From contig NZ_CP126963.1 in assembly GCF_002871945.2 (NCBI RefSeq), positions 1,054,001 to 1,118,000 of the forward strand: DNA of 64,000 nucleotides. The letters run 5' to 3'. This DNA is from Gleimia hominis (GTDB lineage: Bacteria > Actinomycetota > Actinomycetes > Actinomycetales > Actinomycetaceae). Both the position numbers and the translations under genes were made by a program. How positions within the stretch are numbered: the stretch's first letter is position 1; every line of letters starts with the position of its first letter. Positions 18,452-32,518 of the stretch are shown piece by piece. Below the pieces are notes generated by a model. It was not told where the DNA came from. It did not search any database and saw only the letters and a program-made list of their open reading frames with translations.

Positions 18452-19900
18452 CTACTGCTTTGAGGGAATCCCCGCTTCGTCCTCCCCCCATATCTTCCCG
18501 GAATACTTTGGGTTAACCAGGTTTTCTACCGCGAGGATTTCGTCTACTTTCGCGCGCGGCAGCAAGCCTTTTTCAACAATCAGGTCCGCGACTTTCTTCC
18601 CGGTTTCACGCGCTTCGTTACCGATCTCATCACCTTTTGCGTGCCCGAGGATTTCGTTGAAATAAGTGACGATCCCGATTGATCGGAACACTTCTTCCCG
18701 ACAAATCTTCGGGTGTGCTTCAATCTCGGCGACGCACCGGTCTTGCAGGGTTTTCACACTGTTTTCTAGCAGGGTGATGGATTCAAATACTGTGTGCGCC
18801 ATCACGGGTTCCATGACGTTCAGTTCTAGCTGAGCTGCTTCCGCCGCCATCGACACGGTTACGTCGTTGCCGATAACTTTGAAGCACGCCTGGTTCACGA
18901 CCTCTGGGATAACCGGGTTTATTTTTGCTGGCATTATTGAAGACCCCGCCTGGTAAGCGGGCAGCAAGATTTCACTCAGCCCCGCCCGCGGTCCGGAAGA
19001 CAGCAGCCGCAGGTCATTACAGATTTTTGAAAGTTTAACTGCGAACCGTTTAATCGCGGCGTGCACACTCGTAATCGCGCCCGTGTCCGGCGTGGCGGCC
19101 ACCAGGTTGGGGGTACTAGTTATGTTCAGCCCGGTGACTTTCGCCAGTTCCTCACACGCCACCTTCGCGTAGCCGGCAGGCGTGTTCAGGCCCGTACCAA
19201 TCGCGGTTGCCCCCAGGTTCACCCGCAACAGTTCTGCACTCGCCTTATCGATAACGTTCATGTCCTCGCTCACCCATTTGGCATAGCCCGCGAATTCTTG
19301 TCCCAACGTCATCGGCACCGCGTCTTGCAGTTGCGTGCGCCCCATTTTTAGGACGTCTTTAAACTCTTCCGATTTTTGCTTGAGGCCATCGCGCAGCACC
19401 GCCATGTGCTCACGCAGTGCACACAACTCGTGGTAGATCCCCAGGCGCATCCCAGTGGGGTACGCATCGTTTGTGGATTGGGATTTGTTCACGTGGTCGT
19501 TTGGGTGAATGATGTCGTAGCGTCCTTTTTCGTACCCCAGGGTTTCGAGCGCAAGGTTGGCTATGACCTCATTCGTATTCATGTTCACGGACGTACCTGC
19601 ACCACCTTGGAAGGCGTCTACGGGCCACTGGTCCATGCATTTGCCGTTGTTAAGTACTTGGTCGCAGGCTTGTTCGATTGCATTTGCAATGTCGTGAGGC
19701 AGTGTGTGCAGCCGTGCGTTAGCCCGCGCACTAGCTTTCTTAACCTGCACCATTCCTTTCACGAAAGAGGGGTAGTGGTCGATTCTCGTGTTCGAAATCT
19801 GGAAGTTCTCAACTGCCCGCAAGGTGTGTATACCCCAGTATTTTTCGGCTGGTACTTCGCGGGTGCCGAGCAGGTCTTTTTCTTTCCGCGTTCTGGTCAA
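18452..19900 (-). CDS. aspA: Aspartate ammonia-lyase (aspartase)
   Basis: The 482-residue protein belongs to the fumarase/aspartase superfamily and deaminates aspartate to fumarate and ammonia. Superfamily motifs are [16 protein letters not shown], the signature [16 protein letters not shown] and, near the N-terminus, the [15 protein letters not shown] stretch. The start is TTG 19900 with GAGGAGAG upstream. It is the last gene of an asparagine permease - asparaginase - aspartase cluster, 61 bp behind asparaginase, which together turn imported asparagine into fumarate for anaerobic respiration or fermentation. Confidence 0.95.
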   Translation of the reverse strand: MTRTRKEKDLLGTREVPAEKYWGIHTLRAVENFQISNTRIDHYPSFVKGMVQVKKASARANARLHTLPHDIANAIEQACDQVLNNGKCMDQWPVDAFQGGAGTSVNMNTNEVIANLALETLGYEKGRYDIIHPNDHVNKSQSTNDAYPTGMRLGIYHELCALREHMAVLRDGLKQKSEEFKDVLKMGRTQLQDAVPMTLGQEFAGYAKWVSEDMNVIDKASAELLRVNLGATAIGTGLNTPAGYAKVACEELAKVTGLNITSTPNLVAATPDTGAITSVHAAIKRFAVKLSKICNDLRLLSSGPRAGLSEILLPAYQAGSSIMPAKINPVIPEVVNQACFKVIGNDVTVSMAAEAAQLELNVMEPVMAHTVFESITLLENSVKTLQDRCVAEIEAHPKICREEVFRSIGIVTYFNEILGHAKGDEIGNEARETGKKVADLIVEKGLLPRAKVDEILAVENLVNPKYSGKIWGEDEAGIPSKQ

Positions 19901-19961
19901 CGCTCTCTCCTCATTGATAGTGTCGTTAAAGTTCGGGATTTACGGTAGGTGAGGCGCGGTT

Positions 19962-20951
19962 TTACTCGCGCAGCTCCCCCACCATGTTTTTACGCATCCA
20001 GTGTTCGATCTCGTCTCTGCCACAGCCTTGCGCGAGGAGGAACTGGACTTTAGCGTAGGTCGCTTCCGTGGTCATAGTTGCTGCGCTAACAGCACCTATT
20101 TCCCGCAGTGCGTACCCGGTTTCGTAGGAGTCGAATTCCACGGCCGCGTCGATACATTGGGAGGCGACAACCACGGTCACCCCTGCCTGTGAAACTTTGT
20201 GTAGCAGCGCCATGAATCCCGCGTTGTTTGAGGGCCCGTTCCCAACCCCGAAAGCTCGGAGGATCACGGCGTCCGGGTTTCCAGACAGCATGGCCTCAAG
20301 CCGTTCTGCTTTCAGGCCGGGCACGAGGTCGATGACGGGAACGTCGAAGTCCCGGAAAGGTTCCGGTTTGCGCCCCCATTCGCATCTGGTGCCTGCGCGG
20401 GGGGCTTGGGTGAGGTGCCGCCAAGGCACCCCCACTTGAGCCAGCGGGGGTTCCGGGGAGGCGAATCCTTTAAATGACGTGGCAGAGGTTTTGCACACGC
20501 GCGCACCTTTTAGTACCTCCCCAGCGAAATACACGTACACTCCGGGGTCACACCAGGTGGCGGCGGTGAGTGCGCCCATCACATTGGGTTTCGCATCCGA
20601 GCCCCACTGGAACATGGGCAGTTGGGAGCCGGTCACAATGATCGGGATCGGCGTTCCAGACAGTGCGAATGCGAGGGCGGAAGACGTGTACGCGAGCGTG
20701 TCGGTACCGTGTAGTACAACCACGGCGTCTACGCCCTCAAACTGTTCAATGTGGTCCACTATTTTTTGCCACAGGTGCGGCGCCATGTTGGATGAGTCCA
20801 GAAGCTTTTTAAACCGGGTGAACACTAGTTCGTGTCCGAACTCGGGGGCTACCGAGTTGAGCCAGTCTTCAATCGCATCTCCGGGCACGAGTCCGCGTTC
20901 GGACTGCACCATTCCCAGGGTGCCGCCGGTGTATACAACGCCTATGCGCAC
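19962..20951 (-). CDS. ansA: L-asparaginase
   Basis: The 329-residue enzyme hydrolyses asparagine to aspartate and ammonia. The two catalytic threonine motifs of bacterial asparaginases are present: YTGGTLGM near the N-terminus and LHGTDTLAYTSSALAF about residue 90. There is no signal peptide, so it is a cytosolic type I-like enzyme. It begins 3 bp after the stop of the permease gene at 20955-22418, indicating cotranscription and coupling, and feeds aspartase downstream. Confidence 0.93.
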   Translation of the reverse strand: MRIGVVYTGGTLGMVQSERGLVPGDAIEDWLNSVAPEFGHELVFTRFKKLLDSSNMAPHLWQKIVDHIEQFEGVDAVVVLHGTDTLAYTSSALAFALSGTPIPIIVTGSQLPMFQWGSDAKPNVMGALTAATWCDPGVYVYFAGEVLKGARVCKTSATSFKGFASPEPPLAQVGVPWRHLTQAPRAGTRCEWGRKPEPFRDFDVPVIDLVPGLKAERLEAMLSGNPDAVILRAFGVGNGPSNNAGFMALLHKVSQAGVTVVVASQCIDAAVEFDSYETGYALREIGAVSAATMTTEATYAKVQFLLAQGCGRDEIEHWMRKNMVGELRE

Positions 20952-20954
20952 GGT

Positions 20955-22418
20955 TTACTCCTTCGGGTCTTCTTCGAGGATCTCGTCCATCATTTCAGGT
21001 TTAATCCGGTCGCGGCACGCGTACCAGCCGATCACCATCATGATGCAGACGACCCCGAAGAGGGCGAGGGTTTTCTGCCCGTTCCCCAGCTCGTACCACT
21101 TCGTCACGCCGGCACGGTCGAATGCCATGGAGATGATTACGATGGCGAAGAACGCGATTGCGAGCAGGTTCGAGTAGGGCGCGAACGGGAGTTGGAACGA
21201 CGGGCGTTCCAGTTTCCCTTCCCTGGCTTTGCGCACGAAAATCCAGTGGGAGATAAGCACGGAGATCCACGTGCCGGCAATGCCGAACGCCGCTAAGTTC
21301 ATCACAATTTCGAACGCTTCGGTTGGGTACACGTAGTTGATTGCCACACCAATCAGGCCGAGAGCTGCGGTGAATGCGATGCCAGCTGCTGGCACTTTGT
21401 GTTTGTTCAGTTTCGCAGCCATTGCGGGGGCTTCGCCTGCAACGGCGAGGGAACGCAGGGTACGGCCAGTTGCGTATAGGCCTGCATTGAGGGATGACAG
21501 TGCGGCTGTGAGCACCACGACCTGCATGATGTCACCCGCGTGTGGCACTCCAATGCCGGTGAAGAAGGTGACGAATGGGGATTCGTCGCCTGAGTAAGCG
21601 TTCCAGGGCAGTACGAGGGTCATGAGGATCACGGAGCCGACGTAGAAGAACGCTATCCGCCAGATCATGGAGTTCACGGCTTTCGGCATGATCCTCCGGG
21701 TCTCTTGCGCTTCCCCTGCGGCTACACCCACCATTTCGGTGCCGCCGAATGCATAGATGACGCCCATGGACAGGGTGAACATTGGCACAACGCCCATTGG
21801 GAAAAACCCACCGTAGTCCGTCCAGTTGTGGAACCCGGCTGTGTGCTCACCAACTGCAGCTCCGGTTACGATCGCGTAGATTGCTATTCCCATGAACAGA
21901 AGAATCGCGGCGACTTTGATTGCTGCGAACCAGAACTCGAATTCCCCAAAGAATTTTACGGAGAATATGTTGAGTGCAAATACGATTGCTAGCGCTCCGG
22001 CTGCTAGTACCCATTGTGGGATTACTGTGAGGGCTGCCCAGTAGTGCAGGTACAGGGCCACCGCAGTAATGTCTGCCATTACGGTAACGGCCCAGTCTAG
22101 GAAGAACAACCATCCGGTTATGTACGCACCTTTCTCCCCTTGGAATTCGCGTGCGTACGATACGAATGCGCCTGAGGACGGCCGGTACACCGATAGTTCC
22201 CCAAGTGCTCGGACCATGATGAACGCAAAGAAACCGCATAGGGCGTACGATATCGCGAGGGCCGCACCGCCTTGTGCGAGCCTACCGCCTGCGCCGAGGA
22301 ATAGACCTGTACCTATCGAGCCGCCGATTGCGATCATCTGCAGGTGCCTGTTCTTGAGGGACTTAGCGTACCCAGCATCTGCCTTGTCGGATTTGGTTAC
22401 CCACTTTTTATCTGACAT
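20955..22418 (-). CDS. ansP: Amino acid permease, probably asparagine permease (AnsP-like)
   Basis: About 487 residues with twelve predicted helices and the amino acid permease signature (HLQMIAIGGSIGTGLFLGAG, then FGGTEMVGVAAGEA). The family uses proton-coupled uptake of amino acids through the inner membrane. Asparagine is inferred as substrate from the directly following asparaginase and aspartase genes. The ATG at 22418 is chosen; an in-frame TTG lies at 22436, and the ribosome binding site is weak for both. A perfect inverted repeat 25 bp upstream is a likely operator of the whole cluster. Confidence 0.9.
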   Translation of the reverse strand: MSDKKWVTKSDKADAGYAKSLKNRHLQMIAIGGSIGTGLFLGAGGRLAQGGAALAISYALCGFFAFIMVRALGELSVYRPSSGAFVSYAREFQGEKGAYITGWLFFLDWAVTVMADITAVALYLHYWAALTVIPQWVLAAGALAIVFALNIFSVKFFGEFEFWFAAIKVAAILLFMGIAIYAIVTGAAVGEHTAGFHNWTDYGGFFPMGVVPMFTLSMGVIYAFGGTEMVGVAAGEAQETRRIMPKAVNSMIWRIAFFYVGSVILMTLVLPWNAYSGDESPFVTFFTGIGVPHAGDIMQVVVLTAALSSLNAGLYATGRTLRSLAVAGEAPAMAAKLNKHKVPAAGIAFTAALGLIGVAINYVYPTEAFEIVMNLAAFGIAGTWISVLISHWIFVRKAREGKLERPSFQLPFAPYSNLLAIAFFAIVIISMAFDRAGVTKWYELGNGQKTLALFGVVCIMMVIGWYACRDRIKPEMMDEILEEDPKE

Positions 22419-22443
22419 TTGTAGTTTCACTTTCAATTACACA

Positions 22444-22485
22444 TATCAATCTCGTCAAGATTGATAACGCACCATTGCGTGTCAA
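22444..22485 (-). promoter_or_regulatory. Operator-like inverted repeat and -35 box before the asparagine cluster
   Basis: A perfect 9-bp inverted repeat, tatcaatct (22444-22452) and agattgata (22458-22466), is separated by 5 nt. A TTGACA hexamer on the minus strand lies at 22480-22485. The repeat would cover the -10 region of a promoter using that -35, so a repressor site is the natural reading. The regulator is not in this window. Confidence 0.55.
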
Positions 22486-22548
22486 GAGTTATTGTACGCT
22501 CCTATTTACGCGTTGGTGTTGTTTTAGCCCAGGCATAAATATAACTCC

Positions 22549-22571
22549 AAAAAGCTCCTGATCTTGGAGCT
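22549..22571 (-). terminator. Candidate intrinsic terminator downstream of the rRNA operon
   Basis: Read on the minus strand, AGCTCC-7 nt-GGAGCT is followed directly by TTTTT. The stem is short (6-7 bp) but the T-tract faces the rRNA transcript. Confidence 0.45.
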
Positions 22572-22900
22572 ATGCTCAATCGAGCTTTAGATTTCACTAC
22601 TCATGCGATCTTCAGTGAGTAATTGATGCCTAAAATACTTCCCAGCGCCCTAATTGCTTGTTGTTGTGGTGTGTGGTGGGTGGGAGTGTTCACGTGGGTG
22701 TTTACGCGTGGCCCGACACTAAACGGCGAAGCCAATGTAACCAGCACGAGCCTGCAACCCGTCCATCCACCCGACACGCTATAGGGGGGGGTACGTGGGA
22801 ACCAATTAACACACCCAGTCTTCACCGTAGAAGTACTCACCATGTAAGTTTTCACCATAAGCCCAGGCCTGCATGTGTGTATTTGCGTGGGTGTGTTTTG

Positions 22901-22940
22901 GGGGGGCCAACACACGTTAGTGTGTTGGCCCCCCTTTTTT
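22901..22940. terminator. Large GC-rich hairpin just after 5S rRNA
   Basis: A perfect 15-bp stem (22901-22915 with 22920-22934) encloses GTTA. Its T-run is on the plus strand, so by itself it is a textbook terminator for plus-strand transcription, while rRNA comes from the minus strand. It may stop both, or shield the 5S end during processing. Confidence 0.65.
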
Positions 22941-22952
22941 TATTGTTTTTGT

Positions 22953-23072
22953 GTGTGGCGGTGTCTTACTCTCCCACAACCCCCCGGTTGCAGTACCATC
23001 AGCGTGCTAGGGCTTAGCTTCCAGGTTCGGAATGGTTACTGGGCGTTTCCCCTAGGCTATGACCACCACACA
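22953..23072 (-). rRNA. rrf: 5S ribosomal RNA
   Basis: The minus strand reads TGTGGTGGTCATAGCCTAGG at the 5' side, contains CCCAGTAACCATTCCGAACC and GAAGCTAAGCCC, and ends GAGAGTAAGACACCGCC, which is the 5S pattern of actinobacteria. Ends are estimated to within a few bases. It is the last rRNA of the operon. Confidence 0.93.
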
Positions 23073-23110
23073 AAACTATGCGTGTCAACCCCCCCCCATG
23101 TGTTTTGGCT

Positions 23111-23153
23111 GGTTGGTGGGTTGGTGGTGAACCGTATAGTGGTATGCGTGCAA
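23111..23153 (-). ncRNA. 3' arm of the putative 23S processing stem
   Basis: The plus strand here (ggttggtgggttggtggtga and on through gtatagtggtatgcgtgc) closely matches the minus strand of 26513-26555, which is the transcribed leader of 23S. The two RNA flanks of 23S are therefore complementary over some 40 nt and can form the long stem cut by RNase III. The pairing is read from the sequence; cleavage is inference. Confidence 0.6.
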
Positions 23154-23289
23154 AACCTTAATGTTTGCTCATTCTCTTTATTGTGCTCCCCTCCTTTTAA
23201 CACGTGGCACCAGCTAGTGTCCTCGTGCCGTAGGTGGGGGGGTTGTTTCCTGCACTCGCGTCCCCGTTGTTCCTTGGGTCTGTTATGAG

Positions 23290-28421
<5,132 letters not shown>

Positions 28422-28560
28422 AAAACAAAAACATTCAGAAAGCAAACCACCACCAACCAGACAACCAGCCAAAAAACCAATCAACCAGCCAGCAGCAGCC
28501 AACCCCAACCAAAAAACAAAAGAAAAAACAAAAACAAAAAGCAAAAAAAGCCAAGAAAAC

Positions 28561-28583
28561 ACACTATCAAGTTCACAAACAAC
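28561..28583 (-). promoter_or_regulatory. boxA-like antitermination site in the 16S leader
   Basis: The minus strand reads GTTGTTTGTGAACTTGATAG then TGTG, close to the actinobacterial rRNA leader motif TGTTNTTTGAGAACT. It lies about 140 nt upstream of mature 16S, where Nus factors load. Confidence 0.6.
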
Positions 28584-28609
28584 CCCACCACACACAATGC
28601 GATCCAAGC

Positions 28610-28638
28610 GTAATAGTTTGGAGCATCAGTGCAGGTAA
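28610..28638 (-). promoter_or_regulatory. Candidate rRNA operon promoter
   Basis: On the minus strand TTACCT (28638-28633) and TATTAC (28615-28610) are separated by 17 bp, just upstream of the boxA-like site. The -35 is a modest match to consensus, so the exact promoter is uncertain. Confidence 0.4.
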
Positions 28639-29006
28639 GAATCCTCAAGACAACGTTTGAGGAAAAGCCGCTGTTGGAAATATTTAATCATTTCCGAGCG
28701 ACCCGGCCACTTACTCTAGCAACTCAGTTTCTTTCAGTCAACTTCGCTCGTTATGAGCGTTGTAACACCTGTTTGCCATCGCAGTGACTTCCGCCTTCGC
28801 AGTTCCGATTTCATCAGCGCTGCAACCGGCGGCGAGAAACAACATTACTCAGGTTCTACTTCCAACACAAATTTCCTTGCGGTGACAAGCACCACACCTT
28901 GTTTCCACTGCGTACATACAGTGGTGATTCGCTGCAAACACACGGGTTATTCCCGGTCACCGCAACAGCTGCATAGTTCTTGCGACTGCATGAAGATTGC
29001 ATGAAA
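28639..29006. other. Upstream region of the rRNA operon, no gene seen
   Basis: No convincing frame is present. Three inverted repeats can be seen: CCTCAA/TTGAGG (28643-28662), GGAAAT/ATTTCC (28676-28695) and CGCTC/GAGCG (28745-28759). They lie upstream of the proposed promoter and could bind regulators, but nothing identifies them. Confidence 0.45.
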
Positions 29007-29040
29007 TCGGGGTGCGAACTAGGTATTGCTCGCACCCCGA
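29007..29040 (-). terminator. Terminator hairpin after gatB
   Basis: A perfect 11-bp stem, tcggggtgcga with tcgcaccccga, spans 29007-29040 and is followed on the minus strand by TTTC. It is located 24 bp after the gatB stop and closes the gatCAB operon. Confidence 0.7.
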
Positions 29041-29063
29041 CCTTAGGTTTTCCAACTCGTCGA

Positions 29064-30554
29064 CTAGATCCGTTCCATAATCAGTTCACGCACGCGCCCA
29101 GCATCTGCCTGGCCACGCGTAGCCTTCATGACCGGTCCAATCAACGCGCCCACAGCAGCCATCTTTCCACCCCGGATCTTTTCCACCACATCCGGGTTAG
29201 CGTCCATGGCTTGTTCAACCGCTTCAACTAATGCACCGTCGTCCGAAACAACTTTCAAACCACGCTTTTGCACGACTTCCGCGGGGGAACCTTCCCCGGC
29301 AAGAACCCCTTCAAGTGCCTGACGGGCGAGCTTATCGTTCAAAGAACCGTCATCAACCAAAGCTTGTAGCTGCGCGAGTTGCTTCGGGGTAACGGCAAGC
29401 TCCGACAGTTCCACGTCCGCCTCTTTCGCGGTGCGCGAGAGTGATCCCATCCACCACTTGCGGGCAGCAGCCGGCGTGGTCCCTTCCGCTACGGTTTCCT
29501 CAATGAGGTCCACAGCGTCCGCGGAAACCACGTCGCGCATTTCCATTTCAGTAAAGCCCCATTCTTCACGCAGTCGACGCCGACGCACTGCAGGTAGTTC
29601 AGGTAGACCCTCACGTAGCTGCTCCACCCACTGCCTCGGGGGCGCTACCGGCACCAAGTCCGGCTCTGGGAAGTAACGGTAATCCTCGGCATCTGACTTC
29701 TCACGCCCAGCAGACGTAGTGCCATCTTCAGCGTGATAATGCCGGGTCTCTTGGATCACCTGCTCACCACTAGAAAGGCGCGCGGCCTGCCGCGAAATTT
29801 CGTAACGAACCGCTTTCTCGATGGCGCGGAAAGAGTTCACATTCTTCGTTTCCGTTCGGGTGCCCAGCGGAGCATCCGGCGACTCGCGTAAAGACACGTT
29901 GACGTCCGCGCGAACGTTCCCCCGCTCCATCCGTGCCTCAGACACGTCCAGGGCTCGGAAAATATCGCGCAGCGTCTGCACGTACCGCGCTGCCACCTCC
30001 GGAGCGCGCTCCCCCGCTCCCTCAATAGGCCGGGTCACGATCTCTACAAGTGGTACGCCCGCACGGTTGTAATCCACCAGCGAGTAGTCCGCGCCCTGAA
30101 TCCGCCCGTCAGCACCACCGACGTGCGTGTTCTTCCCCGCGTCCTCCTCCATGTGGGCTCTTTCAATCTGAACCCGGAAGATTTCCCCATCCTCAAGTTC
30201 AACATCCAAATACCCGTCAAACGCAATCGGTTCGTCGGACTGCGAAGTCTGGTACGCCTTCGCCAAGTCGGGGTAAAAGTAGTTCTTGCGTGCAAACCGG
30301 CAGTGCTGCGCGATCTGGCAGTTGAGCGCCAGGCCAATCTTGATTGCGTACTCCACCGCCGTGTGGTTCACCACGGGGAGGGAACCGGGGAGCCCTAGCG
30401 AAACCTCCGTGATATTCGTATTCGGCTCCCCACCGAACACGTTTGGGGCCGCGTCGAACATTTTCGTTTTTGTCCCCAGCTCCACGTGTACTTCCAGCCC
30501 GAGCACAGGGTCGAACTGTTTTACCGCATCCTGGTACTTCATTAACTTAGTCAT
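29064..30554 (-). CDS. gatB: Asp-tRNA(Asn)/Glu-tRNA(Gln) amidotransferase subunit B
   Basis: The 496-residue tRNA-binding subunit of GatCAB phosphorylates mischarged Glu-tRNA(Gln) or Asp-tRNA(Asn) before amidation. The GatB core is recognised from [35 protein letters not shown] and [12 protein letters not shown]; the C-terminal YqeY-like tail ends in [20 protein letters not shown] at 30575 would overlap gatA, but AGAGGAAC precedes the ATG at 30554, which is preferred. It is the last gene of gatC-gatA-gatB. Confidence 0.95.
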   Translation of the reverse strand: MTKLMKYQDAVKQFDPVLGLEVHVELGTKTKMFDAAPNVFGGEPNTNITEVSLGLPGSLPVVNHTAVEYAIKIGLALNCQIAQHCRFARKNYFYPDLAKAYQTSQSDEPIAFDGYLDVELEDGEIFRVQIERAHMEEDAGKNTHVGGADGRIQGADYSLVDYNRAGVPLVEIVTRPIEGAGERAPEVAARYVQTLRDIFRALDVSEARMERGNVRADVNVSLRESPDAPLGTRTETKNVNSFRAIEKAVRYEISRQAARLSSGEQVIQETRHYHAEDGTTSAGREKSDAEDYRYFPEPDLVPVAPPRQWVEQLREGLPELPAVRRRRLREEWGFTEMEMRDVVSADAVDLIEETVAEGTTPAAARKWWMGSLSRTAKEADVELSELAVTPKQLAQLQALVDDGSLNDKLARQALEGVLAGEGSPAEVVQKRGLKVVSDDGALVEAVEQAMDANPDVVEKIRGGKMAAVGALIGPVMKATRGQADAGRVRELIMERI

Positions 30555-30568
30555 ATCCACAGTTCCTC

Positions 30569-32053
30569 TCACCACTGCGCCGCTGGGTTGTGTGGCTCCA
30601 CGTCCGCAAAGTCTTCAACGAACGACGCCACCTTGTACATGAGCTCGTCTTTACGCGCCGGCGCCAACACCTGCAAGCCAACCGGCAGGCCATCTGACAA
30701 TCCAACTGGGACGCTCACGCCCGGCACACCCGCAAGGTTCGCGGGAATCGTCGCAATGTCATTCAAGTACATAGACATGAGGTCCTGTGGTTTATCGTCA
30801 AACCGGAACGCCGTGGTCGGCGACGTGGGAGTAACCAACACATCAACTTGCTTAAACGCAGCCGCGAAATCGCGTTGCACCAGGGTGCGGACCTTCTGTG
30901 CGTTGCCGTAGTAGGCATCGAAGTAACCGGCCGACAGCACGTGGGTTCCCAAAATGATGCGCCGCTTCACCTCATCGCCAAATCCGGCTTCGCGCGTGGC
31001 TGACATCATCCGTTCGGCCGTCACCGGCCCGTCCTCAGGCAACACCCGCAACCCGAAACGCACGCCATCAAAACGCGCTAAGTTAGACGACGCTTCAGCG
31101 GGCATAATCAGGTAATACGCCGCTAACGCGTATTCGAAAGACGTGCAATCAACTTCAACAATCTGCGCGCCACGTGCTTTCAGTGCTTCAACTCCGGCGT
31201 TGAAAGCCTCGATAACCCCACGTTCATATCCGTCGCCAGTCATCTGCTTGACCACGCCGATGCGCAGACCCGATAGGTCCTCACTCCGGTTCGCGACCGC
31301 TTCAGCCATTGACTGGGGCATGTCGTTGAGCGACGTGGAATCTAGTGGATCGTGCCCACCCACAATGTCTTGCAGCGCCGCGGCATCCGCCACAGACCGA
31401 GCGACCGGCCCAATCTGATCCAAGGAAGAAGCCATCGCCACCAGACCGTAGCGCGAAACCGCCCCATACGTTGGTTTAGCCCCCACCGTGCCGGTTACCG
31501 AACCGGGCTGGCGAATAGAACCACCCGTATCCGACCCCAGCGCAAGCGGCGCCATGTACGCAGCCACAGCGGCTGCACTGCCACCACCGGAACCACCAGG
31601 AATCCGCTCCGGGTCCCACGGGTTACCAGTACGCCCAAACGCGGACGTAGCGGTCGTGGACCCCATCGCGAACTCATCCATATTAGTTTTCCCCAGGATC
31701 GGCATCATCGCCGCCTGAACGCGTTTCACCACCGTGGCGTCATACGGAGAAATCCACCCCTCCAACATTTTCGACGCACACGTCGTGGGCATGCCACGCG
31801 TAACAATGTTGTCCTTCAACGCAATCGGCACCCCGGCAAACGCCGGCAATTCCTCCCCGCGTTCGCGGGCGGCATCGACCTGGCGCGCGGTGGCTAACGC
31901 CCCCTCACGATTAACAAACAAAAACGCGTGAATCTTCCCGTCAAAACGTTCAATCCGATCCAAACACGCCTGCGTCAACTCTTCCGACGTGATTTCCCCG
32001 TCGCGAAGCATCTGCGCCATCTGCGTCGCAGTTTTCAAAAGGACATCCGTCAC
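30569..32053 (-). CDS. gatA: Asp-tRNA(Asn)/Glu-tRNA(Gln) amidotransferase subunit A
   Basis: The 494-residue glutaminase subunit belongs to the amidase signature family and releases ammonia from glutamine for GatB. The Ser-cisSer-Lys triad region is clear: ALKDNI for the lysine, [14 protein letters not shown] loop ([20 protein letters not shown]) and [11 protein letters not shown]. The GTG start at 32053 follows GGGGAGGAA and lies 3 bp after gatC, so the operon is tightly coupled. Confidence 0.96.
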   Translation of the reverse strand: MTDVLLKTATQMAQMLRDGEITSEELTQACLDRIERFDGKIHAFLFVNREGALATARQVDAARERGEELPAFAGVPIALKDNIVTRGMPTTCASKMLEGWISPYDATVVKRVQAAMMPILGKTNMDEFAMGSTTATSAFGRTGNPWDPERIPGGSGGGSAAAVAAYMAPLALGSDTGGSIRQPGSVTGTVGAKPTYGAVSRYGLVAMASSLDQIGPVARSVADAAALQDIVGGHDPLDSTSLNDMPQSMAEAVANRSEDLSGLRIGVVKQMTGDGYERGVIEAFNAGVEALKARGAQIVEVDCTSFEYALAAYYLIMPAEASSNLARFDGVRFGLRVLPEDGPVTAERMMSATREAGFGDEVKRRIILGTHVLSAGYFDAYYGNAQKVRTLVQRDFAAAFKQVDVLVTPTSPTTAFRFDDKPQDLMSMYLNDIATIPANLAGVPGVSVPVGLSDGLPVGLQVLAPARKDELMYKVASFVEDFADVEPHNPAAQW

Positions 32054-32056
32054 GTC

Positions 32057-32353
32057 TTATTCCTCCCCTAGAATCTGCGGCACCCGGAACATACCATCTT
32101 GAGGTTCAGGCGCACTCTTCAGCGTTTCCTCACGGTCCAAAGTTGGCCCAACCTCGTCCTCACGCCACACATTCTCTAGCGCAATCGGGTGAGATGTAGC
32201 TGGAATATCATCTTTAGCAACCTCCGAGACCTTCGCCACCGACTCGGCTACAACATCGAGTTCACCAGCGAAACGATCGATCTCTTCATCGGTCAGAGCA
32301 ATATGGGCTAGCGCAGCAACGCGAGCCACCTCTTTTGAAGAAATAGTCGACAT
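32057..32353 (-). CDS. gatC: Asp-tRNA(Asn)/Glu-tRNA(Gln) amidotransferase subunit C
   Basis: The 98-residue subunit stabilises GatA on GatB. It has the usual ARVAALAHIALTDEEIDRFA helix and the C-terminal FRVPQIL tail. It is the first gene of gatCAB. A TATACT hexamer ends 7 nt before the ATG, so the operon transcript may begin at the start codon even though GGAGG is squeezed just before it. Confidence 0.95.
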   Translation of the reverse strand: MSTISSKEVARVAALAHIALTDEEIDRFAGELDVVAESVAKVSEVAKDDIPATSHPIALENVWREDEVGPTLDREETLKSAPEPQDGMFRVPQILGEE

Positions 32354-32385
32354 GTCCTCCAGTATAGAAGCTCACAAACCAGGGC

Positions 32386-32449
32386 GGGTAACTGGCCAGA
32401 AACGCGCATGGGTAACTGGCCAGAAACGCGCGTGGGTAACTGACCGGTC
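32386..32449. repeat. 24-bp tandem repeat, 2.5 copies
   Basis: The unit starting gggtaactggccagaaacgc is found at 32386-32409 and 32410-32433, and a partial third copy begins at 32434. It lies between the divergent gatC and cardiolipin synthase-like genes, upstream of both promoters. The unit contains the palindrome TGGCCA. Confidence 0.85.
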
Positions 32450-32518
32450 AAAGTGGACCCGCTGAGCACTGCGCTTGTCGGATTCATTCCCCCTTGGCAA
32501 CAACGCTAGAGTAGACGT

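Larger units (their letters stand above)
22486..22952. other. Spacer between asparagine cluster and rRNA operon
   Basis: The 470-bp stretch is rich in G and T on the plus strand between 22660 and 22720. No gene is supported. It holds two hairpins, described separately, that probably end rRNA transcription. Open frames here have no ribosome binding site and biased composition. Confidence 0.5.

Noticed and set aside
22601..23288. Several frames of 100-140 codons around 5S rRNA
   Set aside because: They overlap 5S rRNA or G/T-rich spacer and have no ribosome binding sites or recognisable motifs.
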